From Candidatus Zhuqueibacterota bacterium (GTDB taxonomy: Bacteria > Zhuqueibacterota > QNDG01): DNA of 8,936 nt. Location of the stretch: assembly GCA_003645915.1 (NCBI GenBank), contig QNDG01000024.1:1-8936 (forward strand). The letters are read 5' to 3'. Below, piece after piece: positions 1 to 6,048 of this stretch; position 1 is the stretch's first letter, and the number at the start of each line of letters is the position of its first letter. Position numbers and translations under genes: made by a program. The notes below the pieces were generated by a model. That model worked only from the letters and a program-made list of their open reading frames with translations. It was not told where the DNA came from and searched no databases.

Positions 1-1031
1 AACAGCGAAACCGGCTTGTATAAGAAACCGAAAAACACCATGCCGGCATAGAGCGGCAATCCCTTGGCGGGATCAACGGCGAGTCCGAACGCCTCGTAGA
101 GGCCGGGACGGGTCAGGAAAAGCGAGAGCATCCAGAACAGGATGCCGCTGAACAGCAGCGAGGCGACAAGATGCTGGAGTATATGGCGCAACTTGTAATG
201 CCCGATTTCATGAGCCAGAACTGCAACAAGCTGGTCTGTTGTATGATTCTCAATAAGAGTATCATAGAGAGCAATTCTTCTGTGTTTTCCAAAACCTGTA
301 AAAAATGCGTTTGATTTTGAAGACCTTTTGGAACCGTCCATTACAAAGATATTTGACAACGGGAATTTTACTTTTTCTGCAAAAGAGATTATTCTGTCTC
401 TCAGCTCGCCCTGCTCAAGAGGCGTGAATTTATTAAACAGAGGCAGTATCCATACAGGCGCGATGAACTGAATAAATAAAGAAAAACCGGTTACTGTTAT
501 CCAGCACCACAGCCATGCAAGGTCTCCGGCGTACTGAAAAAATGCAAGTATTCCTGCAAAAACCGGAGCTCCGATAGCAACAGAAAGAGCAATGCCTTTA
601 ATTAAATCAAGGATAAAGGTTTTTACTGTTGTTTTGTTAAACCCGAACCGTTCTTCAATAACAAATGTTGAGTATATTGAAAACGGCAGAGAAATAATGG
701 TTCTGAAAAAGATAAGAGTACCAACAAAAATAAGACCGTTCCATATAGGGTGTAGTCCAAAACTTCGTATATAAAGGTCAAGATAGTTAAAACCTTTTAA
801 AAACCAGAAAAGAAGTGTAATAATCAACATAAAAGTTGAAGTAATAATACCGAATGTGGTGTTTGTTTTAAGATATTCCTGAGATTTTCTGTATTTTCCC
901 TCATCCCAAACATCTGCAAATTCTACGGGCAGATCCGGTTTAATGTGCAGAATATTAAGAATGTCTGATAAAAGACTAAGAAAAAATTCCAGCAGGATTG
1001 CTGCAAGTATTATTTGGGCGTATAAATTCAT
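1..1031 (-). CDS. Ste24-type M48 family membrane metalloendopeptidase, C-terminus cut off by the window edge
   Basis: Zinc-dependent integral-membrane protease of the Ste24/CAAX-protease type (M48A). Bacterial members are thought to act on membrane or misfolded proteins. Reading from 1031 down gives 343 uninterrupted codons. Visible features are several hydrophobic segments (about residues 5-25, 60-80, 97-118, 145-165, 175-198), the family block EERFGFNKTT near 126-135, FFTGFGKHRRIALYDTL near 243-259, and the zinc motif HEIGH at 274-278 (catalytic E275). Family members are about 410-430 residues, so roughly 70-90 residues, including the third zinc ligand, lie beyond the edge. ATG 1031 is chosen because the N-terminus matches the family and no other early Met fits. 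There is no convincing Shine-Dalgarno, but a promoter lies directly upstream. Oddity: the last ~63 codons are GC-rich (GC3 about 76% by hand count) against about 30% in the preceding part, so the 3' portion may come from another genome. The family call is secure; the physiological substrate is unknown. Confidence 0.93.
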   Translation of the reverse strand, partial: MNLYAQIILAAILLEFFLSLLSDILNILHIKPDLPVEFADVWDEGKYRKSQEYLKTNTTFGIITSTFMLIITLLFWFLKGFNYLDLYIRSFGLHPIWNGLIFVGTLIFFRTIISLPFSIYSTFVIEERFGFNKTTVKTFILDLIKGIALSVAIGAPVFAGILAFFQYAGDLAWLWCWITVTGFSLFIQFIAPVWILPLFNKFTPLEQGELRDRIISFAEKVKFPLSNIFVMDGSKRSSKSNAFFTGFGKHRRIALYDTLIENHTTDQLVAVLAHEIGHYKLRHILQHLVASLLFSGILFWMLSLFLTRPGLYEAFGLAVDPAKGLPLYAGMVFFGFLYKPVSL

Positions 1032-1038
1032 AGTGTAA

Positions 1039-1067
1039 AATATAAAAGAATTCGGTATAAATTGCAA
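1039..1067 (-). promoter_or_regulatory. Candidate sigma70-type promoter of the M48 protease gene
   Basis: On the minus strand a -35-like TTGCAA (1067-1062) is followed after exactly 17 bp by TATATT (1044-1039). The expected transcription start, about 7 bp further on, falls at or next to the A of the ATG at 1031, so the message would be leaderless or nearly so. This agrees with the missing Shine-Dalgarno. The same TTG(n17)TATATT arrangement occurs before uvrB and before the HPP gene. The -35 matches consensus at only 4 of 6 positions, and AT-rich DNA makes chance matches easy. Confidence 0.5.
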
Positions 1068-1087
1068 GTGCTGATGAGCTAATTATT

Positions 1088-2326
1088 TTATCTTTTGGAA
1101 AGTACAAACACTTTATCGCTGGGTCTGACCTTTTCATCAACAGGAACAGATACAATATCTCCTTTTAAACCTTGGGCTGCGGGTTTATCATTAATGTAAA
1201 TTGACTTGACTTTTTGCTCCGTATAACCTGTTGTGGGCCCTGTAAAAATAATTGTATCGCCTGTTTGCAGCTTTCCTGTTTCAAGTTTTATCAGTGCGAT
1301 TTTTGACTTTGCAAAATATTTTACCGGTTTTCCAATGTATATTTTTTTTACAGTAGCCTGCGAACCGTATGTGCCTGACCACTCTCCCAATTTTTTACCC
1401 AGGTAGTACCCTTTTTCCCAGAATCCTCTGTTAAATACTGTTTCAAGCTGATTTTTAAGTTCTTTTGCCATTTCTACAGAATATGTGCCTTTGTAATAAC
1501 TGTCTATTGCTTGTCTGTATGCATCGGTAACTTTAAAAACATAGTCTGCAGATCTTCCCCTGCCTTCAATTTTAAAAACTGAAACTCCGGCTTCAATCAA
1601 TTTATCCGTAATTGTTATTGTACAGATATCAGCAGGGGACATAACATACTTATTATCAATAACCAACTCGTCGCCTGTATCTTCATCTGTCACCTTAAAT
1701 CTTCTTCTGCAGGTCTGAAAACAATCTCCCCGGTTTGCAGAGTGATTGTAAAGGGCAAGACTCATGTAGCACTTACCGGCAATTGATACGCAAAGAGCTC
1801 CGTGGACAAAAACTTCAATTTTAACAGGCTTTCCGTTCGGTCCTGAGATATTTTCATCTTCAATCTGACGGCATATTGAGGATACCTGATCCAGAGTGAG
1901 TTCTCTTGCAAGAACAATAACGTCGGCAAATTGGGAATAGAATTTAACAGCATCAATGTTGGATACATTGGTCTGTGTGGAGATATGAACTTCCATGCCA
2001 GCACTTCTTGCATAAGTGATTGCAGCAATATCGCTGCATATAACAGCAGTTATTCCGGCATTCTTTGCAGCATTAATCAGATACTTCAAAGTATCAATAT
2101 CCTCATCATACACAAGGGTATTCAGTGTAAGATAAGTTTTTACATTGTTTTTTTTTGTGATAGAAACAATTTCGTCAAAATCATCCACAGAAAAAGAACT
2201 TGCTGCTCTGGAGCGCATATCCAGTTTCTTTGTGCCAAAGTAAATTGAATCTGCTCCGGCTTTTATTGCTGCTGAAAGAGCATCCCACGAACCTGCAGGA
2301 GCCATAAGTTCGATTTTTTGATTCAT
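1088..2326 (-). CDS. Peptidase U32 family protein (probable RNA hydroxylation factor of the TrhP/RlhA/YegQ group)
   Basis: A 412-residue U32 protein. Despite the 'collagenase-like peptidase' name, characterised bacterial relatives mostly support hydroxylation: TrhP (tRNA 5-hydroxyuridine), RlhA (23S rRNA) and UbiU/UbiV (ubiquinone). The N-terminus IELMAPAGSWDAL followed by GADSIYFG is typical, and the U32 signature EVFVHGALC runs from 171 to 179. Cysteines at 179, 186, 202 and 235 (plus C206) have spacing close to the Fe-S-ligating cysteines known from UbiU, so an Fe-S cluster is likely. Residues ~325-412 form a separate beta-rich C-terminal domain like that of longer U32 proteins. The length suits the YegQ/TrhP type, but which RNA it serves cannot be told from sequence. 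It starts 15 bp after the phosphoesterase stop, with TAAGGT about 8 nt before the ATG, so cotranscription and possibly translational coupling are expected. Confidence 0.92.
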   Translation of the reverse strand: MNQKIELMAPAGSWDALSAAIKAGADSIYFGTKKLDMRSRAASSFSVDDFDEIVSITKKNNVKTYLTLNTLVYDEDIDTLKYLINAAKNAGITAVICSDIAAITYARSAGMEVHISTQTNVSNIDAVKFYSQFADVIVLARELTLDQVSSICRQIEDENISGPNGKPVKIEVFVHGALCVSIAGKCYMSLALYNHSANRGDCFQTCRRRFKVTDEDTGDELVIDNKYVMSPADICTITITDKLIEAGVSVFKIEGRGRSADYVFKVTDAYRQAIDSYYKGTYSVEMAKELKNQLETVFNRGFWEKGYYLGKKLGEWSGTYGSQATVKKIYIGKPVKYFAKSKIALIKLETGKLQTGDTIIFTGPTTGYTEQKVKSIYINDKPAAQGLKGDIVSVPVDEKVRPSDKVFVLSKR

Positions 2327-2341
2327 TCGGTTTACCTTATT

Positions 2342-3880
2342 TTAGTAGGACTCTTCCGGCCAGTATTCAATTCTGCCGCCTGTTATTTCATACTTTATAC
2401 CTGAAATCTCAAAAACAGCTCCCAGTCTGAGATCAGGTTTAATGCTGCCCCAGTTAGAAATTGTCATTTTGCCCTTTGAAAAAATATTTACGGAAATTTC
2501 AAGTTTTTCATTTTTATGTATAATCCCTTCAACAGGTTCCATTATATAATTTATTTCAGATTGATGCCAGAGAAATATTTTAAATTTAATATCATCTGGA
2601 AATTTATCGGATTTCAGTATAATTTTTGATGTTGCAGGAATCTCTTCCAATGGGATTTTATCAATACTGAAAGAAATTGCCTTTAAAAACATTGTATAAA
2701 CATTCAGTTTTTCCTGAGATCTGACAGCAGAGTAATACTCGTCATTATATCTCCCGTTCTTTTTGATAATACTGAGTTTATCAATAAGAAAACCACTTTC
2801 AGAAATTGTTTTTAATGATAACGTATCCCCGCTGATATTTATGTTTATAAGGTGGTGTACAGATTCAACTTTTGCAAGAAAATCACTGGTATCTGCCTCG
2901 TATAATCCTGCGCCGGCTCCGCCTGTGGTTATATAGGTTACAGGCCAAGAATCAGGCTGGTTGTCAGGCTTAACTGGAAAGAACCTTTCATACTGATGAG
3001 AGTGTCCTGCAAAAACTATGTCAATTTTATATTTAGTAAACAAAGCAGGCCATACATCTCTGCCCCAGGTTGATCTGTGGCCGCCCAGATTATAACATGG
3101 TCTGTGCATAAATACAAATTTCCATTTTGCATCTGTTTGTTCCATATCTTTTTTAAACCACTCAATCATCTTTTTTTCATACGGATGGCGGTAATCCAGT
3201 GAAACAAAGTGTGCATTTCCGAAATCAAAAGAGAACCATAAAGAGTCTGTATTCATACGGGGTAAAAAATAATATCTGAAAAGATTGCCGTTATCACCAT
3301 CACCCTCGTGATCTCCAAGAGTAGAGATAAACAGGACATGGTTAATTAATTTTTGTGCAACTTTAAAGAAATGAGAATTCCACTGATCAAAACTGCCGCC
3401 CTGGGCAACAAGATCACCCATACTTATTACCAGATCAGGATTTAGTTTTATACTTTGGGCAATAATTTTTTCGAATACATCCCTATTCGATCTGCTGTCA
3501 CCCATAGCTATAAAACTAAAAGGTGTAGTTACCGAAGGCATAGTTTTAAAGTATGTTACAGCGCTTTTTGTTTTACCGCACTTTACTGTATAAAAGTATT
3601 TCGTATCTTGGTACAGGCCGGTAAGTTTCGCTTCGTAAAGATAGAATTTGTTTTGCCTGCCTATTATTTTGGCAGGTGATTTTTTTCTTAGTACAGAAGT
3701 TTTGTCAAACAGCACTAAAGCCGGAGAATTAATGTCACTTTCCCACCTGATTGTTACTGAATTTCTGCCGGGTTCAGCTATGTACGGGCCCTTTGTAATT
3801 ACCTGAGTAAAACAAGCATTCTGAATTCCCCACAAAGAGAAAAACAGCAAGGATAAAAATAGAATTTTATTCTTTCTCAT
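2342..3880 (-). CDS. Secreted purple-acid-phosphatase-like metallophosphoesterase with N-terminal fibronectin-III-like domain
   Basis: A 512-residue calcineurin-like phosphoesterase of the bacterial PAP-like kind, probably exported and hydrolysing phosphate esters outside the cytoplasm. A signal peptide is visible (MRKNK, then a hydrophobic stretch 6-18, cleavage probably near 22-26; no proper lipobox). Residues ~28-115 look like the PAP N-terminal Fn3 domain (GPYIAEPGRNSVTIRW; LTGLYQDTKYFYTV). The metal-site motifs follow in order: GDSR with D128, MGDL with D156, GDHE 189-192, H259 in FMHRP, and GHSH 292-295. The tyrosine of true purple enzymes (GDxxY) is absent, so purple colour and Fe3+ charge transfer are not predicted. 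The usual GNHE motif reads GDHE here. Residues ~395-512 are an extra beta-rich tail of unknown role. The gene starts 39 bp after the dehydrogenase stop, with AGAAGGT upstream of the ATG. Substrate unknown. Confidence 0.9.
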   Translation of the reverse strand: MRKNKILFLSLLFFSLWGIQNACFTQVITKGPYIAEPGRNSVTIRWESDINSPALVLFDKTSVLRKKSPAKIIGRQNKFYLYEAKLTGLYQDTKYFYTVKCGKTKSAVTYFKTMPSVTTPFSFIAMGDSRSNRDVFEKIIAQSIKLNPDLVISMGDLVAQGGSFDQWNSHFFKVAQKLINHVLFISTLGDHEGDGDNGNLFRYYFLPRMNTDSLWFSFDFGNAHFVSLDYRHPYEKKMIEWFKKDMEQTDAKWKFVFMHRPCYNLGGHRSTWGRDVWPALFTKYKIDIVFAGHSHQYERFFPVKPDNQPDSWPVTYITTGGAGAGLYEADTSDFLAKVESVHHLININISGDTLSLKTISESGFLIDKLSIIKKNGRYNDEYYSAVRSQEKLNVYTMFLKAISFSIDKIPLEEIPATSKIILKSDKFPDDIKFKIFLWHQSEINYIMEPVEGIIHKNEKLEISVNIFSKGKMTISNWGSIKPDLRLGAVFEISGIKYEITGGRIEYWPEESY

Positions 3881-3919
3881 TTGTACCTTCTTTATTGTGA
3901 TGAATTAATAATAATTGGA

Positions 3920-5050
3920 TTATTTTGTCACACTTTCAACTTTGTAATCAATACTTCTATCTTTAAGATATGCAATTACACTTGTAAAACAATTATTATC
4001 CGATCCCACATATTCAGGGGGAGAAATACCTTTTCTTGTATATTTTTTATCAATCAGAAGATTTGCTACAGCAGTGCACGCATAGCCTGTGGTTCTTGCC
4101 ATTGATGATATGTTGGATTTTTTATCAAACCTGTCCAGCATATTGTAAACAATAGTAGTATTTTTATTGTCTGATCTGCCCTTTATTGTGATTCTCATTA
4201 CTGTGAATTCATCTTGTTCCGGGTCTGGTTGCCATAATGGGAAAATTATCTTAGAGGTAAAGTCAACAGGACGGATCATTTCTTTGCCGAATTTAACAGG
4301 ATCATCTGACAGAAATCCTGCATCCCTGAAAATTTCCATCAACCTTCTGTGTCCGGGATATCTGAGAGTTTTTTCCTTCATATTGGGGATTTTCATTGTT
4401 TTTAATAAAGACCGCAGACCGTCGGTATTAAATGCTTCAAGAGTACCGATCCCTTTAAAGTTAATAAATTCCGGATCACTTAAAGCAGGTTTTGTAATTA
4501 TACTGTTGTTTTCAACAAAGCGTGCCGGTCTTGTATATTCTTCCAGAACATCGACAGGAGAAAAAGGAGCTTTGTATTCAAAAGGCAGGTTTCTTTCGTA
4601 GGGAAGTCCTCCTACAAGACACTCAAAACTTTCAATTTCCATAAGTGTGGAATGGTAACCGCATATCATATTACTCATACCAGGTGCAACTCCGCAATCT
4701 GTAACAGCTGTTACATCATACTTTTTTGCAAGATTATCAAGCTCAAACGGATCTTCCGGGAAAAATGAAATATCTACTATATTTTTACCGCTTTCAATAA
4801 CTGCTTTTAATGTTTTAAATCCCATAAATCCAGGTACTGCTCCGATTATAAGATCTGCATTTTTAACAGCTTTTTTTATTTTCTTTTCTGATGAGAGATC
4901 TGCCTCGACGAGTTTGATATTTTTTTCGGATTTTAACGGTTCAAGAGACTTTTTATTAATGTCAACAACAGTAACCTCATAATTGAGGGACAGATCTTTT
5001 GCAATTGCTTTTCCCACCATACCGGATCCTAAAACAGTTATTTTTTCCAT
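3920..5050 (-). CDS. Saccharopine dehydrogenase family oxidoreductase, lysine 6-dehydrogenase-like
   Basis: A 376-residue NAD(P)-dependent amino-acid dehydrogenase of the saccharopine dehydrogenase superfamily. The N-terminal Rossmann fold shows GSGMVG at 8-13. The acidic D30 at the end of the second strand (VTVVD) favours NAD+ over NADP+. Blocks shared with bacterial L-lysine 6-dehydrogenase, as I remember its sequence, are DCGVAPGM near 118-125, GTLEAFNTDG near 202-211, LRYPGH at 229-234, SMARTTGY near 316-323 and ISPPEYV near 342-348. That enzyme oxidises the lysine epsilon-amino group to allysine. Related enzymes make or split saccharopine or carboxynorspermidine, so the substrate is not fixed and no lysine-pathway neighbour is present. 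ATG 5050 is preceded by AAAGGAG at good spacing. This is the first gene of the minus-strand cluster, so its promoter should lie in 5060-5250, where I see no clean one. Confidence 0.88.
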   Translation of the reverse strand: MEKITVLGSGMVGKAIAKDLSLNYEVTVVDINKKSLEPLKSEKNIKLVEADLSSEKKIKKAVKNADLIIGAVPGFMGFKTLKAVIESGKNIVDISFFPEDPFELDNLAKKYDVTAVTDCGVAPGMSNMICGYHSTLMEIESFECLVGGLPYERNLPFEYKAPFSPVDVLEEYTRPARFVENNSIITKPALSDPEFINFKGIGTLEAFNTDGLRSLLKTMKIPNMKEKTLRYPGHRRLMEIFRDAGFLSDDPVKFGKEMIRPVDFTSKIIFPLWQPDPEQDEFTVMRITIKGRSDNKNTTIVYNMLDRFDKKSNISSMARTTGYACTAVANLLIDKKYTRKGISPPEYVGSDNNCFTSVIAYLKDRSIDYKVESVTK

Positions 5051-5110
5051 TACTTCTCCTTTATTATTGGAATGAAGGTTAATTGTTTTATTTTCTAATA
5101 CTTAGCTTAA

Positions 5111-5132
5111 AAATTTCAAACATTGGAAATTT
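5111..5132. promoter_or_regulatory. Imperfect 22-bp dyad upstream of the dehydrogenase gene (possible operator)
   Basis: Arms AAATTTCAAA and TTGGAAATTT surround a 2-bp centre and match at 9 of 10 positions. The dyad lies about 60-80 bp upstream of the dehydrogenase ATG at 5050, where a dimeric repressor or activator could bind. There is no second copy in the window and no regulator gene nearby, so the role is a guess. Confidence 0.25.
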
Positions 5133-5219
5133 GTTAAAACCATATAAAAAATATGAAAAAATCACAACTGATTCCACCCATTTAAAATGGTTAAAAAATT
5201 GCAAATATTCAATATTTAT

Positions 5220-5248
5220 TTGTTTATATGAGTAAAAAAAATTATCTT
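5220..5248 (+). promoter_or_regulatory. Candidate distal promoter reading toward the HPP-hppA operon
   Basis: TTGTTT (5220-5225) and TATCTT (5243-5248) are separated by 17 bp. Transcription would start near 5255, just ahead of a GAAGGA followed by a tiny ORF (5277-5303), giving a leader of about 260 nt before the HPP start. Both hexamers are only partial matches in an AT-rich context, so confidence is low. Confidence 0.28.
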
Positions 5249-5287
5249 AAAAAAACAGAGTGAAGGATCAAAAAAGATGTCTATCTG

Positions 5288-5314
5288 CAATTGTCTTATT
5301 TAATAAGAAAATTG
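5288..5314. repeat. 27-bp near-perfect dyad in the HPP upstream region
   Basis: Arms CAATTGTCTTATT and AATAAGAAAATTG flank a single central T and are complementary at 12 of 13 positions. As DNA this is a good size for a dimeric regulator site; as RNA it could fold with a TTTAA loop. No T-tract follows, so it is not an intrinsic terminator on the plus strand. It overlaps the end of a possible 8-codon ORF. Confidence 0.6.
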
Positions 5315-5342
5315 TTAATAATAATTTATTGTATTTTGGGAA

Positions 5343-5394
5343 AAGTCTGGAGATCCGATATCAGAGTTTATAGTAAATTCTGTATATCAGACTT
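5343..5394 (+). other. Potential stem-loop with a repeated ATATCAGA element
   Basis: AAGTCTG (5343-5349) can pair with CAGACTT (5388-5394). Inside, ATATCAGA (5358-5365) can pair with TCTGTATAT, leaving a one-base bulge, so a two-part hairpin is possible. ATATCAGA also occurs twice in direct orientation (5358-5365 and 5384-5391). It lies upstream of the proximal HPP promoter, so it would be in RNA only if transcription starts further upstream. No known riboswitch was recognised. Confidence 0.3.
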
Positions 5395-5439
5395 AAGATT
5401 AAAAAATTTTTACCGTAGATAAATTTGAATAATAAATAC

Positions 5440-5468
5440 TTGTGTTTTTATGTTTTATGTACTATATT
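5440..5468 (+). promoter_or_regulatory. Candidate proximal promoter of the HPP-hppA operon
   Basis: TTGTGT (5440-5445), a 17-bp spacer and TATATT (5463-5468). The expected start near 5475 gives a leader of about 40 nt containing GAGGGAGGAG and then GGAG ahead of the GTG at 5514. The -10 hexamer and spacer equal those before uvrB and the M48 gene, but the -35 keeps only its TTG. Confidence 0.45.
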
Positions 5469-5513
5469 CTCCCTTATTTGAGAGGGAGGAGCAAATAGCG
5501 GAGCAATAATAGT

Positions 5514-5999
5514 GTGATAAGACTGTGGAAACAGTTTGATAAAGGATTAAAACCTTACTGGAAAAATTATGTTTTTCAGAGTCTCTCTGCAACTGCGATA
5601 ATGATTGTCCTCCTCGGATTCTTGACATTTAAAAATATAATTATTATTTCGTCTATAGGGTCGTCAGTATTTATAGTTTTTGCAATGCCCGGTACAATAA
5701 CAGCCCATCCCAGGCATTTGATATTCGGCCAGATAATGGGGCTTATTTCCGGGATAGTAGGAAGTTTATTAACAAATATTGATTTTTTACCTGTAATTGT
5801 TTGCTATGCATTTGCAGTGGGTTTATCGGTATTCCTTATGGTCATTACTGATACTGAACATCCGCCTGCTGCAGGTACTGCACTTGGTGTTGCAGTCATG
5901 GGTTTTTCAATAGAAGCTTCGCTTTTGCTGATTTACGCTGTTTCAGTTCTTGCATTTGTAAGAACTGTTTTCAGAAATAAATTAAGAGATTTGTTATAG
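5514..5999 (+). CDS. HPP family integral membrane protein
   Basis: A 161-residue membrane protein with the HPP-family hallmark TDTEHPPAAGTALG (H116-P117-P118) and the preceding family block TAHPRHLIFGQIMG near 63-76. Hydrophobic helices are seen at about 23-38, 42-60, 68-86, 91-111 and 132-150, with a basic cytoplasmic N-terminus (WKQFDKGLKPYWKN). Family function is poorly defined. Plant and cyanobacterial members have been linked to nitrite transport across membranes, and some bacterial members carry extra CBS domains, absent here. The start is GTG at 5514 because GGAG (5500-5503) sits 10 nt upstream and the frame then gives the whole family domain. The gene lies 49 bp before hppA with no terminator between, so the two are probably cotranscribed. 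A role in anion or ion movement linked to the pyrophosphatase is inference only. Confidence 0.87.
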   Translation: MIRLWKQFDKGLKPYWKNYVFQSLSATAIMIVLLGFLTFKNIIIISSIGSSVFIVFAMPGTITAHPRHLIFGQIMGLISGIVGSLLTNIDFLPVIVCYAFAVGLSVFLMVITDTEHPPAAGTALGVAVMGFSIEASLLLIYAVSVLAFVRTVFRNKLRDLL

Positions 6000-6048
6000 G
6001 GAATTTGCAGATAGTTAACTAATAATAATCACAAAATGGAGGTAGTGT

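Larger units (their letters stand above)
5051..5513. other. Divergent intergenic region, AT-rich, with candidate promoters and dyads
   Basis: About 460 bp separate the minus-strand dehydrogenase from the plus-strand HPP gene. No protein-coding frame of credible length is present. It holds an imperfect dyad at 5111-5132, a 13-bp palindrome at 5178-5190, the symmetric AAATATT-C-AATATTT at 5203-5217, a strong dyad at 5288-5314, a hairpin-capable segment at 5343-5394, and two candidate plus-strand promoters (5220-5248 and 5440-5468). In DNA this AT-rich, short palindromes are expected by chance; only the 5288-5314 dyad and 5343-5394 stand out. No sound minus-strand promoter was recognised. Confidence 0.7.

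Noticed and set aside
592..774. Plus-strand open frame opposite the M48 protease
   Set aside because: It lies within the conserved EERFGFNK-containing part of the minus-strand protease gene and is a shadow.
5141..5167. TTGTGA and TATATG on the minus strand as a promoter for the dehydrogenase gene
   Set aside because: The hexamers are only 15 bp apart and the segment is nearly pure A/T, so I could not distinguish it from background.
5178..5217. Palindromes CCATTT-A-AAATGG and AAATATT-C-AATATTT
   Set aside because: Short A/T-dominated palindromes are expected by chance in a region this AT-rich and have no second copy.
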